DNA of 64,000 nt from Paeniglutamicibacter psychrophenolicus (GTDB lineage Bacteria; Actinomycetota; Actinomycetes; Actinomycetales; Micrococcaceae). Made by a program: the position numbers and the translations under genes. The notes under the pieces were generated by a model, which saw only the letters and a program-made list of their open reading frames with translations, was not told where the DNA came from and made no database searches. This document shows positions 1-8,233 of the stretch, one piece after another (the stretch's first letter is position 1; every line of letters begins with the position of its first letter). The stretch spans positions 1,612,001 through 1,676,000 of the forward strand of contig NZ_JAGIOE010000001.1 of NCBI RefSeq assembly GCF_017876575.1. Direction: 5' to 3'.

Positions 1-934
1 CATAGACCTTGCGCCGGCCGATTTTGTCGGACAGGTGACCAAAGAACAGGGTCATGCCGAACGAGAAGAGCATCGAGAGCATGACACCGGCAAGCAAGAT
101 GCCCCTGTCGACGCCAACGTGCACACCGTAGACGATTGAGAACGAAAGGAAGAGGTATGAACCACCATTCTCGGCAACGCGCAGTCCCATTCCCACGAGG
201 ATTTCTTTGGGGTGGGTTTTGATGGCTTCGATGAACGGGAGCCGGTGGCTAGTTGCCTGGGCATCGCCTTTCTTGAAGTCCTGGTTATCAGGCAATCGGA
301 ATCGAATGTACATCCCAACACCGAAGATCAGCACGGAAAGCAGGAATGGGAGACGCCAACCCCAGCTAAGGAACTGTTCCTCTGGCAACAGCTGAACCAG
401 GAAGAACGCACCCGCTGATAAGACGAAGCCGAGCGAGACGCCGGACTGGCTGAAGGCAGAGAGCAGCCCCCGGCGGCTGCTGCCCGTGTTCTCGCTAATC
501 AGCAGGACACCTCCGCCCCATTCGCCGCCGGCAGCGATGCCTTGCACTACGCGGAGGACAAGGAGAAGGATCGGGGCAAAGATTCCGATTTGGGCGTAGG
601 TCGGCAGCAATCCCATGATGAATGTCGCAGCACCCATGATTGAAAGAGTGAGGACCAATGAGGTCTTGCGGCTAATCTTGTCCCCAATGTGGCCGAAAAT
701 GATTCCGCCAATTGGCCGGGCCGCGAAGCCGACGGCAAATCCTGCGAAAGCGCCCATCGTGGCGACGAGTGGATCTGTGTCAGGGGGAAAGAAGAGCTTG
801 CCTAGGACGAGCGAGGCGGCTGTTGCATAGAGAAAGAAGTCATACCATTCAAGGGCACTGCCGAACAATGAAGCCACAACGTACTGCTTGACGCTTTTCT
901 GGCCGCTGACGGCCGAAACTTTTGAGAAAGTCAT
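1..934 (-). CDS. MHS-family MFS transporter (organic/aromatic acid:H+ symporter), 3' end outside window
   Basis: The gene runs off the left edge, so about 311 N-terminal residues are visible. The start ATG at 934 is preceded by AGAGGAG at 9 nt. The protein begins MTFSKVSAVSGQKSVKQYVV and then shows the classic metabolite:H+ symporter features: SALEWYDFFLY in the first helix, the GHIGDKISRK loop after helix 2, and RVVQGIAAGGEWGG near helix 4. These mark the MHS branch (ShiA/ProP/KgtP type) that imports small organic acids across the inner membrane. It lies 48 bp downstream of the acyl-CoA ligase on the same strand and so probably shares its promoter and TGACGNNCGTCA operator. I infer uptake of an aromatic acid or indole derivative; the substrate cannot be read from the sequence. 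Confidence 0.85.
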   Translation of the reverse strand, partial: MTFSKVSAVSGQKSVKQYVVASLFGSALEWYDFFLYATAASLVLGKLFFPPDTDPLVATMGAFAGFAVGFAARPIGGIIFGHIGDKISRKTSLVLTLSIMGAATFIMGLLPTYAQIGIFAPILLLVLRVVQGIAAGGEWGGGVLLISENTGSSRRGLLSAFSQSGVSLGFVLSAGAFFLVQLLPEEQFLSWGWRLPFLLSVLIFGVGMYIRFRLPDNQDFKKGDAQATSHRLPFIEAIKTHPKEILVGMGLRVAENGGSYLFLSFSIVYGVHVGVDRGILLAGVMLSMLFSFGMTLFFGHLSDKIGRRKVY

Positions 935-982
935 GAGAATTCTCCTCTAAGGGTGGTTGCTTAAAGTGGTAGGGGGCCAGGT

Positions 983-2617
983 CTAGCGGACCAGTACGTA
1001 GCCTGAGTGCTCGCGGTCCCACGTGTTAGGCGTAATACCTGTCTCGCGCAGTTTGAACTTTCGGATTTTGCCGTTCTCAGTTGTAGGCAATGTGTTCACG
1101 AAATCGATAAATCGTGGCACGGCGAAATATGCGATGAGGGGCTGGCAGTGATCCATGAGCTCCGATGGCGTCAAGGTCGCATTGTCGTGCAGTATGACCG
1201 AGGCCATCACTTCATCTTCTGCGAGTTCCGATTTCACCGGGTAGACAGCGACGTTTTTCACTGCCGGATGTGTGCCAATAGCCTGCTCGACTTCATACGA
1301 CGAGATGTTCTCTCCGCGGCGTCGGATTACGTCCTTGATCCGGTCCATGAACCTGAAGTATCCGTCGACGTCTTGGATAACACGGTCGCCAGTATGGAGC
1401 CAGAGGTTCCTCCAACTTTCAACCGTCTTGTCGGGCATTCCGAAGTATCCGGTTGCGAATGCAAAACTGTCGCTGGCGCGAAGCAGCAACTCGCCAGGTG
1501 TGCCAATGGACACTTCAACGTCGAGTTCGTCGACAATTCTTGCTTCGAAGCCCGGGCGGAGCTTCCCCATCGTGCCGCGCTTTCGCTCGGACTGGGGGGA
1601 ACCAATCACGAAGTTCGATTCTGTGGAGGCAAATCCGTCGAGTAGGACGGTCCCAAATCTTTCTTCGAACTCGCTGGCCGCTTCGGCCGGAACACCAGGT
1701 GCAAGAATGACCCGCAGGCCATGATCGTTGTCGTTCTCCGTTTTCGGTGTAGACAACAGAATTGGAACCATCGCACCTAAAAGATACGTCACCGTGGCAC
1801 CCGAATTCTGGATGGAGCGCAGAAACCCCGAGGCAGAGAATTTCGTTTCAACGAAAATCGAAGATCCAGTTAGCAGTGCTTGGAAGAAGGTGCTCAAGGC
1901 ATTCGTGTGGAACAACGGGAGCGTGGTGAGCAACTTATCGCCTTGAACAATCTCCAGGATGTTGGCGTTGTGGAATGCCCACCAGAAATATTGGGCGTGC
2001 GCACAGATTACGCCCTTGGAAACCCCGGTGGTCCCGGACGTGTACAAGATGGCCAGGGGGTCGCTTGGAGCTAGCAGCGGTCTTGGCGCAGCCGATGATG
2101 CAAGCTGCCACGCTGCGGATCGGGTTGAATTGATAAGCAGATCCGGCTGTTCTTCCTTTTCCCCGATGGAAAGGACCGCAGTCAACTGAATCCGAGACTG
2201 GTCAATAAGTTCAAGTCTCGAGAGAAACGTCGCCTCGGCCACGAGAAGTTCTGCCCCGCTGTTTTCGAGCATGTGCTGGAGTTGGGTACCTCTGATCGCG
2301 GTATTCAACGGCACTGTAATGGCTCCCAGCCAGGCGGCGCCCAAGAAAACCTCGAAGAATTCGGGGCGATTACCGCAAACTAATGCGACTCTATCGCCCT
2401 TTGATACACCGGCAAGATGCAATGTTTGCGCGCCGCGTGAGGCAATCGAGATGGCTTCCGAGTAGGTGACTCGTTTCCCATGAAATTCATAGAGCACGCG
2501 ATCGCCAAATCGAAGAGCTTGCGCCTGCAACATCACCGGCAGCGTTCGATCTTCCACTGCAAATTCACGTGTGAGCGCGTCCCAGGGAAGCGGTGTTGAG
2601 ATCGTATTGTGGGGCAT
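983..2617 (-). CDS. AMP-forming acyl-CoA synthetase (CaiC/fatty-acid--CoA ligase-like)
   Basis: ANL-superfamily adenylating enzyme of 544 residues. The P-loop-like signature LYTSGTTGVSKGV sits near residue 200, followed by the acceptor region TTLPLFHTNALS, the A5 motif DGFASTE, LHTGD and the C-terminal RIKDVIRRRGENIS hinge with the catalytic-lysine region TTENGKIRK. It should form an acyl-adenylate and then a CoA thioester in the cytoplasm. The spacing PLNTAIRG and the GMPDKT region resemble CaiC (crotonobetaine/carnitine-CoA ligase), so the acid need not be aromatic. I chose ATG 2617, which has GGAG 9 nt upstream, over an in-frame TTG at 2638. GC content and codon bias are visibly lower than in the genes after 3.1 kb. 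It is first in a two-gene unit with the MHS transporter. Confidence 0.85.
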   Translation of the reverse strand: MPHNTISTPLPWDALTREFAVEDRTLPVMLQAQALRFGDRVLYEFHGKRVTYSEAISIASRGAQTLHLAGVSKGDRVALVCGNRPEFFEVFLGAAWLGAITVPLNTAIRGTQLQHMLENSGAELLVAEATFLSRLELIDQSRIQLTAVLSIGEKEEQPDLLINSTRSAAWQLASSAAPRPLLAPSDPLAILYTSGTTGVSKGVICAHAQYFWWAFHNANILEIVQGDKLLTTLPLFHTNALSTFFQALLTGSSIFVETKFSASGFLRSIQNSGATVTYLLGAMVPILLSTPKTENDNDHGLRVILAPGVPAEAASEFEERFGTVLLDGFASTESNFVIGSPQSERKRGTMGKLRPGFEARIVDELDVEVSIGTPGELLLRASDSFAFATGYFGMPDKTVESWRNLWLHTGDRVIQDVDGYFRFMDRIKDVIRRRGENISSYEVEQAIGTHPAVKNVAVYPVKSELAEDEVMASVILHDNATLTPSELMDHCQPLIAYFAVPRFIDFVNTLPTTENGKIRKFKLRETGITPNTWDREHSGYVLVR

Positions 2618-2660
2618 CGGTGGTAACTCCGTTTCCAAATGAGGCTTGCGTCACAGCGAA

Positions 2661-2688
2661 GCTATAGCAACGGCTTGACGGTCGTCAA
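2661..2688 (-). promoter_or_regulatory. Promoter and PaaX-type operator upstream of the acyl-CoA ligase
   Basis: On the minus strand TTGACG (2688-2683), a 16-nt spacer and TATAGC (2666-2661) form a good sigma-70-type promoter, predicting a start near 2654 and a leader of about 37 nt. The palindrome TGACGGTCGTCA at 2676-2687 includes most of the -35 hexamer, so a bound protein would block RNA polymerase. The same core is found at 3046-3057 and, with one mismatch, at 12228-12239. Confidence 0.7.
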
Positions 2689-3044
2689 TGAGGCGGGATC
2701 GATTCCGTGTCTTTGGCCGTCGGTGGGGGCTTGGGCCTGGGGCGGCGATGGGGAGGGTGCTCGCCCCTGAATTCGTCGCCCTAGGGTCGATATGGGCGTT
2801 GGCGGGAGAGCTTGTCATGGCCTAAATAGGCAATCTGATTTGGAATGATGCAAAAATATGCGAATCACGCGAGTGCGTTGGCGGGCGACGGCGGAGAGTG
2901 ATTTTGGGCGCGAAGCTCCAGACTGTGGGGTTAGCATTTTCGTTACCGATAGGCCGAAAGTGTAATGGCTCTCCGTTGCCGCAGGCTTCATTTTCACTTG
3001 TCGAATTCCAGTGCGCTGATAGATTGAATCCCAAGCGAAGAGTG

Positions 3045-3074
3045 GTGACGATCGTCACTCATCTTCGATATATA
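3045..3074 (+). promoter_or_regulatory. Promoter and PaaX-type operator upstream of the isatin hydrolase-like operon
   Basis: GTGACGATCGTCAC at 3045-3058 is a perfect 14-bp palindrome. Its first six bases can act as the -35 element, with TATATA at 3069-3074 as the -10 (spacer 18). Seven bases after the -10 gives a predicted start at 3081, which puts the palindrome core (3046-3057) at -35 to -24. This is the position I recall for MeqR2 on upper-pathway promoters of an Arthrobacter quinaldine plasmid. The transcription start itself is predicted, not measured. Confidence 0.7.
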
Positions 3075-3123
3075 TTCCTTATCGGGCACGAAGCTGCCCT
3101 CACGCCTGAACACTGGAGATTCG

Positions 3124-3900
3124 ATGAGTCCTGTACATGAAGTCCTGGCATCGCTGGCTACCGGCGCCGTTGAAGTCCTTGACCTGACGGCGCCACTATC
3201 CGCCGATACCCCGACGTTGGTGCTGCCCGAGCCGTTCGCCAACCTGATCGATTTCCGCATCGACGAGGTCTCTGCCTACAACGAGCCCGGCCCGTACTGG
3301 AAGCACCACAACATCCACACCGGTGAGCACATCGGCACGCACATCGATGCCCCAATCCACTGGATCTCCGGCCGCGAGGGCAAGGACGTCTCCCAGCTCG
3401 ATCCAGCACGCCTGGTCGGCCCCGCGGTGGTCCTGGACTTCAGCGAGCAATCATCCGCGGACCCCGATTTCCTGATCGACGTCGAGCACCTGGTGACCTG
3501 GCAGGAGGAGCACGGAGCCTTCCCCGCCAATGCGTGGTTGCTCTTCCGCACCGGGTGGGACCAGTACGGGCACGACAAGCAGGCATTTCTGAATCTGGAC
3601 GAGACCGGATCCCACACCCCGGGCTTCACCGCCGAGTGCGCGAAATGGATCGCTGAGGAACTCGATATCTCCGGCGTCGGGGTGGAAACCGTGGGCATCG
3701 ACGCCGGGAACGCCGGGGCGCTGAACCCGCCGTTCCCGATGCACTACTTCCTGCTGGGCGCCGACAAATACGGGATCACCTCGCTGAAGAACCTGGACAA
3801 GCTGCCCACCCACGGGGCCATGATCATGGTGGCCCCGCTGCCGATCGTCGGCGGAACCGGCGCCCCGACCCGCGTGCTGGCCATGGTCGGAAGGAGCTGA
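3124..3900 (+). CDS. Cyclase-family metal hydrolase, likely isatin hydrolase
   Basis: A 258-residue protein of the cyclase family (PF04199), which includes kynurenine formamidase and isatin hydrolase. The metal motif is clear at about residues 66-79: HTGEHIGTHIDAPIHW, the HxGTHxDxPxH signature. The N-terminal LPEPFAN segment and the C-terminal PPFPMHYFLLGADKYGI segment look to me more like bacterial isatin hydrolases than formamidases. Isatin hydrolase opens the lactam ring of isatin to isatinate (2-aminophenylglyoxylate). The ATG has GGAG 5 nt upstream. The next gene starts 2 nt after this stop and encodes a ThDP enzyme that could decarboxylate an arylglyoxylate, and anthranilate genes follow. 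The family call is firm; isatin as substrate is inferred from residue pattern and context. Confidence 0.8.
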   Translation: MSPVHEVLASLATGAVEVLDLTAPLSADTPTLVLPEPFANLIDFRIDEVSAYNEPGPYWKHHNIHTGEHIGTHIDAPIHWISGREGKDVSQLDPARLVGPAVVLDFSEQSSADPDFLIDVEHLVTWQEEHGAFPANAWLLFRTGWDQYGHDKQAFLNLDETGSHTPGFTAECAKWIAEELDISGVGVETVGIDAGNAGALNPPFPMHYFLLGADKYGITSLKNLDKLPTHGAMIMVAPLPIVGGTGAPTRVLAMVGRS

Positions 3901-3902
3901 CC

Positions 3903-5561
3903 ATGAACGTTGCACAACTTGTCGGCAAGACCCTGGCCGAGCTCGGCGTCGGCCACTGCTTCGGAGTGGTGGGCTCGGGCAACTTCACCATCACCAACAC
4001 CCTGGTCGAACACGGGGTTCCCTTCACCGCGGCCCGGCACGAGGGCGGGGCCGCCACCATGGCCGATGCCTACTCCCGGGCCAGCGGGCAGGTGGCCCTG
4101 CTCTCGGTGCACCAGGGCTGCGGGCTGACCAACGCGGCAACCGGCATCGGGGAGGCGGCCAAGTCCCGCACCCCGATGATCGTGCTGGCTGCCGAGGCGG
4201 CGCCATCCGCGGTTTACTCGAACTTCGCCATGGACCAGGACGCCTTCGCTGCCTCGGTCTACGCCATCCCGGAACGGGTCCACAGCGCAGCAAGCGCGGT
4301 GGCGGACACGGTGCGTGCCTACCGCCGCGCGGTGAACGACCGCCGCACCGTCGTGTTGAACCTGCCGTTGAATGTCCAGGCACAAGAAGCCACGGACGAG
4401 CAGTCCCGTGCGTCGGCGTCCATGGCACCGGCCGAACCGATCCGGCCCTCGCGCGCCTCGGTGGAGGCCCTCACGGAGCTGATCGGCAAGGCCACGCGCC
4501 CGGTGTTCGTCGCCGGCCGCGGCGGGCGCGGGGCCCGGGACGAGATCCTGGACCTGGCGAAGCACGCCGGTGCCCTGGTGGCGACCTCCGCGGTGGCCAA
4601 GGGCCTGTTCAACGAGGACGAGTTCAACCTGGGCATCTCCGGCGGGTTCTCCTCGCCGCTCGCGGCCGAGCTGATCACCGACGCGGATCTCATCATCGGC
4701 TTCGGCTGCGCGCTGAACATGTGGACCATGCGCCACGGGCACCTGATCGGCACCGGCACCAGGGTCGTCCAGGTCGACCTCGAGGAACAAGCGCTGGGTG
4801 CCAACCGGCCCATCGACCTGGGAATCGTGGGGGACTCGGCGCAGTGCGCGGCAGACGTGCTCGAAGAGCTCGTCGGTCGAAACATTCAGGCCCGCGAGGG
4901 CTACCGCACCGTCGCCGTTGCCGCGCGCATCAAGGAATCCATCGACTGGAACCAGGTTGACTTCGATGACCTGTCCGACGCTCGGCTCATCGACCCGCGC
5001 GCGCTGACCAAGCGCCTTGACGAGATGCTTCCGGCCGAGCGCATCGTCAGCGTGGACTCGGGGAACTTCATGGGCTACCCCAGCCAGTACCTCTCCGTGC
5101 CCGACGAATTCGGCTTCTGCTTCACCCAGGCGTTCCAGTCCATCGGGCTGGGCCTGTACACGGCCATCGGCGCGGGCCTGGCGCAGCCCGGACGCATGCC
5201 GGTGCTGGGCACCGGTGACGGCGGTTTCCACATGGCCATCGCCGAGCTGGACACCGCGGTGCGGCTGGGCATGCCGCTGGTCTGCATCGTCTACAACGAC
5301 GCGGCCTACGGCGCCGAAGTGCACCACTTCGGGACCGGGAACCCGGAAGCGGACATGGGCATCGTGCAATTCCCGGACACCGACTTCGCCGCCATCGGCC
5401 GCGGCTTCGGCGCCGACGGGATCACGGTGCGCACGCTCGCGGACCTGGACGCGGTGCAGGCATGGCTGGATTCGGGCCCGGGCAGGCCGCTGGTCATCGA
5501 CGCGAAGATCGCCTCGGACTCGGGCGCCTGGTGGCTCGCGGAGGCCTTCAAGGGGCACTAA
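3903..5561 (+). CDS. Thiamine diphosphate-dependent decarboxylase-like enzyme, candidate isatinate decarboxylase
   Basis: A 552-residue ThDP enzyme of the acetolactate synthase/benzoylformate decarboxylase superfamily. The N-terminal Pyr domain carries the cofactor-activating glutamate region in RHEGGAATMADAYSRAS (about residues 41-57). A central Rossmann-like domain covers about 190-330. The C-terminal PP domain has GTGDGGFHMAIAELDTA and then YNDAAYG, the GDG-N metal-diphosphate motif. AAGGAG lies 6 nt before the ATG and 2 nt separate it from the isatin hydrolase-like gene, so the two are co-transcribed. Isatinate is 2-aminophenylglyoxylate, an analogue of benzoylformate, so decarboxylation towards anthranilate (or 2-aminobenzaldehyde) fits. 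The specific substrate is inference; other 2-oxo acids remain possible. Confidence 0.8.
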   Translation: MNVAQLVGKTLAELGVGHCFGVVGSGNFTITNTLVEHGVPFTAARHEGGAATMADAYSRASGQVALLSVHQGCGLTNAATGIGEAAKSRTPMIVLAAEAAPSAVYSNFAMDQDAFAASVYAIPERVHSAASAVADTVRAYRRAVNDRRTVVLNLPLNVQAQEATDEQSRASASMAPAEPIRPSRASVEALTELIGKATRPVFVAGRGGRGARDEILDLAKHAGALVATSAVAKGLFNEDEFNLGISGGFSSPLAAELITDADLIIGFGCALNMWTMRHGHLIGTGTRVVQVDLEEQALGANRPIDLGIVGDSAQCAADVLEELVGRNIQAREGYRTVAVAARIKESIDWNQVDFDDLSDARLIDPRALTKRLDEMLPAERIVSVDSGNFMGYPSQYLSVPDEFGFCFTQAFQSIGLGLYTAIGAGLAQPGRMPVLGTGDGGFHMAIAELDTAVRLGMPLVCIVYNDAAYGAEVHHFGTGNPEADMGIVQFPDTDFAAIGRGFGADGITVRTLADLDAVQAWLDSGPGRPLVIDAKIASDSGAWWLAEAFKGH

Positions 5562-5582
5562 GGCAATCGCCCGGAATCACCG

Positions 5583-5627
5583 GCGCGGAGTGCCGGGTGG
5601 GAAACGTTCCCCGCCGGCACTCCGCGC
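5583..5627 (+). terminator. Strong hairpin terminator after the ThDP enzyme
   Basis: Arms GCGCGGAGTGCCGG (5583-5596) and CCGGCACTCCGCGC (5614-5627) pair perfectly over 14 bp with a 17-nt loop, followed by ATTTCGG. It lies 21 bp past the stop of the plus-strand operon. The U-tract is short, as is common in high-GC actinobacteria. Confidence 0.75.
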
Positions 5628-5680
5628 ATTTCGGTGTCTTCTGCATGGCGCCGCTCCGGATCTTGGCGGGAATGCACAGA

Positions 5681-5721
5681 GGGAGCGGCTCGACCCGCTC
5701 CACGCGAATCGAGCCACTCCC
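5681..5721 (-). terminator. Hairpin terminator of the anthranilate operon
   Basis: GGGAGCGGCTCGA (5681-5693) pairs with TCGAGCCACTCCC (5709-5721) over 13 bp with one mismatch. It sits 15 bp beyond the stop of the minus-strand oxygenase gene and faces the plus-strand terminator at 5583-5627, separating two convergent units. Confidence 0.6.
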
Positions 5722-5736
5722 GCCCTGCTTCCGATG

Positions 5737-8133
5737 CTAGACGCTCGGCACCAGGTTCTTAGTTGCCTTGTCCTTGGCCGGGGTCCAGCGCAGATGGACC
5801 TGCTCGTCGATCTGCTCTTCCTTCAGCAGCGAGAGGCGCGGGCGGACCGCGTCGGTGCGGGCGCTGGGCGGCTTGCGGCGCCCGGCCTTGAACGGCAGCG
5901 GCCAGGTGGCACCGGCACCGACGTAGTCCTGCTCGGCCGCTGCCTGCAGCGTCCACTGCGGGTTGTACAGGTGTGTGCGGCCCAGAGCGACCAGGTCCGC
6001 GCGTCCCGCCAGCAGGATCGAGTTCACGTCGTCGTAGGAGGAGATCGCCCCGACCGCGATGACCGCGACGCCCGCCGCCGCCGCGACCTGGTTGCGGATC
6101 TTGTCCGCGAACGGGGTCTGGTAGCTGCGCCCGAACGCGGGGCGTTCATTGCGCACGATCTGACCGGAGGACACGTCGATGGACTTGACCCCGTGCTCGA
6201 TGAACGCCTGGGCGATGACCAGCGCGTCGTCCTCGGTGTTCCCGCCCTCGGTCCAGTCGGTGGCGGAGATGCGCACGCCGATGGGCTTGTGCGCCGGCCA
6301 CGCCTCGCGCACCGCATCGAGCACCTCGAGCGGGTAGCGCAGGCGGTTCTGAAGCGATCCGCCGTACTCGTCGGGGCGCTTGTTCGACAGCGGGGAAAGG
6401 AAGGAGGAAAGCAGGTAGCCGTGGGCCGCGTGCAGCTCCAGCAGGTCGAAGCCCGCCGCATCGGCCCGGCGCGCGGCGGCCACAAACTCATCGCGGACCG
6501 TATCCATCGCGGCGCGGTCCATTTCCACCGGGACGTGGCAGCCCTCGCCGTAGGGGATCGCGCTGGGTGCCAGCACCTCCCAGTTGCCGGTCTCCAGGGG
6601 CTCGTCGATGCCCTCCCACATGAGCCTGGTGGAGCCCTTGCGGCCGGAGTGGCCGATCTGCGCGCCGATCTTGGCGTTGGAGTTGGAGTGCACGTACTCG
6701 GTGATGCGCTTCCACGCGCTGCCCTGTTCGTCGGTGTACAGGCCGGTGCAGCCCGGGGTGATGCGCCCGATGTCCGAGACGCAGACCATTTCGGTCATGA
6801 CCAAACCGGCGCCGCCCATGGCCTTGGAGCCCAGGTGCACCAGGTGGAAATCCCCGGGGACGCCGTCGGTCGCGGAGTACATGTCCATGGGGGAGACGAC
6901 CACGCGGTTGGCTAGTTCCAGCTCGCCGATCTTGTACGGCTGGAACATGGCCGGTGCGGTCTCCGCGGAGCCGGCCAGGCGGGCGAAGTCGGCATCGACC
7001 TTCGCGGCGAAGCCGGTGTCGCGCAGCTTCAGGTTCTCGTAGGTGATGCGGCGGGAGCGGGTGAGCAGGTTGAAACAGAACTGCACCGGGTCCTGGTCCT
7101 TGTACTGCCCGATGTTCTCGAACCACTCCAGCGAGGCCTGGGCCGCACGCTGGGTCGATGCCACCACCGGGCGGCGCTCGGTCTCGTAGGCGGCAAGGGC
7201 GGCCGCGACGGAAACGTGTTCGTGCAGGCAGGCGGCCAGGGCCAGGGAGTCCTCCATGGCCAGTTTGGTGCCCGAGCCGATGGAGAAGTGTGCGGTGTGC
7301 GCGGCATCCCCGAGCAGCACGATGTTCTCGTGGCGCCAGTTTTCGTTCCGCACGGTGGTGAAGTTGATCCACTTCGAGTTGTTGGTCAGCACGTTGTAGC
7401 CGGCCAGTTCCTCGGCGAAGATCTCCTTGACCTTGGCCACCGCCTTTTCGTCGCTCACCCCGGGGGCGAAGACCTCGTGCTGGGTCTCGTCGAAGCCGGC
7501 GGCGCGCCAGACGTCCTCGTGCATTTCCACGATGAAGGTCGAGCCCGTCTCCGAGTAGGGGTAGCCATGGATCTGCATGGTCCCGGCGTCGGTTTCCTTG
7601 ACGAAGAACTTGAACGCCTCGAAGACCTGGTCGGTGCCCAGCCACATGTACTTGGAGGTGCGCGCATCGAGGGATGGCTTGAAGGACCCGGCGAAGCGGG
7701 TGCGGATCGCGGAGTTCAACCCGTCCGCGGCCAGCACCAGGTCATGGTTTGCCGACAGCTCTTCGACGTCCGGGGCGATGGTGGAGAAGCGCACGTCGAC
7801 GCCCAGTTCGATGGCGCGGCGCTGCAGCAGCTGAAGCAGTTCCTTGCGGCTCATGGCGGCAAAGCCCTGACCGCCCACGGTGTGCATCTGCCCGCGGAAG
7901 TGGATGTCGATGTCACTCCAGCGGGCGAAGCGCCGGGACATGTAGTCGGCAATGACGGTGTCGGCGTTGCCGATGCCGCCAAGGGTTTCGTCCGAGAAAA
8001 CGACGCCGAAGCCGAAGGTGTCCGATGCCGCGTTGCGCTCCCAGACGGTGACCTCGTGGGAGGGATCAAGCTGCTTCATCAGGGACGCGAAGTACAGGCC
8101 GCCGGGGCCGCCGCCAACAACTGCAATTTTCAT
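5737..8133 (-). CDS. Bifunctional anthraniloyl-CoA monooxygenase/reductase (salicylyl-CoA 5-hydroxylase-like fused to old yellow enzyme)
   Basis: A 798-residue fusion. Residues 1 to about 370 form a class-A flavoprotein hydroxylase with the FAD motif VVGGGPGG at the N-terminus and the GDAAHTAHFSIGSG flavin motif near 290. From about 395 an NADH:flavin oxidoreductase (OYE) barrel starts at FQPYKIGELELANRVV, with LHAAHGYLLSSFLSP and RPDEYGGS typical of that family. This architecture is known from 2-aminobenzoyl-CoA monooxygenase/reductase and salicylyl-CoA 5-hydroxylase, which act on ring position 5 of the CoA thioester using O2 and NAD(P)H. It is last in the operon, 100 bp after the CoA ligase, with GAAAGGA about 8 nt before the ATG. 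Anthraniloyl-CoA as substrate follows from the regulator motif, RidA and isatin genes; salicylyl-CoA is the main alternative. Confidence 0.88.
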   Translation of the reverse strand: MKIAVVGGGPGGLYFASLMKQLDPSHEVTVWERNAASDTFGFGVVFSDETLGGIGNADTVIADYMSRRFARWSDIDIHFRGQMHTVGGQGFAAMSRKELLQLLQRRAIELGVDVRFSTIAPDVEELSANHDLVLAADGLNSAIRTRFAGSFKPSLDARTSKYMWLGTDQVFEAFKFFVKETDAGTMQIHGYPYSETGSTFIVEMHEDVWRAAGFDETQHEVFAPGVSDEKAVAKVKEIFAEELAGYNVLTNNSKWINFTTVRNENWRHENIVLLGDAAHTAHFSIGSGTKLAMEDSLALAACLHEHVSVAAALAAYETERRPVVASTQRAAQASLEWFENIGQYKDQDPVQFCFNLLTRSRRITYENLKLRDTGFAAKVDADFARLAGSAETAPAMFQPYKIGELELANRVVVSPMDMYSATDGVPGDFHLVHLGSKAMGGAGLVMTEMVCVSDIGRITPGCTGLYTDEQGSAWKRITEYVHSNSNAKIGAQIGHSGRKGSTRLMWEGIDEPLETGNWEVLAPSAIPYGEGCHVPVEMDRAAMDTVRDEFVAAARRADAAGFDLLELHAAHGYLLSSFLSPLSNKRPDEYGGSLQNRLRYPLEVLDAVREAWPAHKPIGVRISATDWTEGGNTEDDALVIAQAFIEHGVKSIDVSSGQIVRNERPAFGRSYQTPFADKIRNQVAAAAGVAVIAVGAISSYDDVNSILLAGRADLVALGRTHLYNPQWTLQAAAEQDYVGAGATWPLPFKAGRRKPPSARTDAVRPRLSLLKEEQIDEQVHLRWTPAKDKATKNLVPSV

Positions 8134-8233
8134 GTCTGGGTCCTTTCAGGGGTCGGCAGGGCTGCGGCGGCCGGGGCTGATCCCGGGGCCGTGCGGTGCT
8201 GACAGGGGGGGTGGGGAAGAATAGGGAAAGTGG

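Larger units (their letters stand above)
2618..3123. other. Divergent intergenic region between the ligase and the isatin hydrolase-like gene
   Basis: This 506-bp gap holds two outward-facing promoters, each with a TGACGNNCGTCA palindrome (2676-2687 and 3046-3057). Between them, 2690-3040, I see no convincing gene; the short frames present lack ribosome sites and coding bias. The stretch is less GC-rich than the flanking plus-strand genes. Confidence 0.6.

Noticed and set aside
3744-5558. A 604-residue open frame antisense to the ThDP enzyme gene
   Set aside because: Composition is that of a high-GC shadow (Arg, Gly, Val, His rich) and no domain or ribosome site is seen; the sense strand has clear ThDP motifs.
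5017-6915. A 632-residue plus-strand open frame across the ThDP gene end and the oxygenase gene
   Set aside because: It crosses a strong terminator and two convergent genes with known motifs; it is open only because of GC bias.
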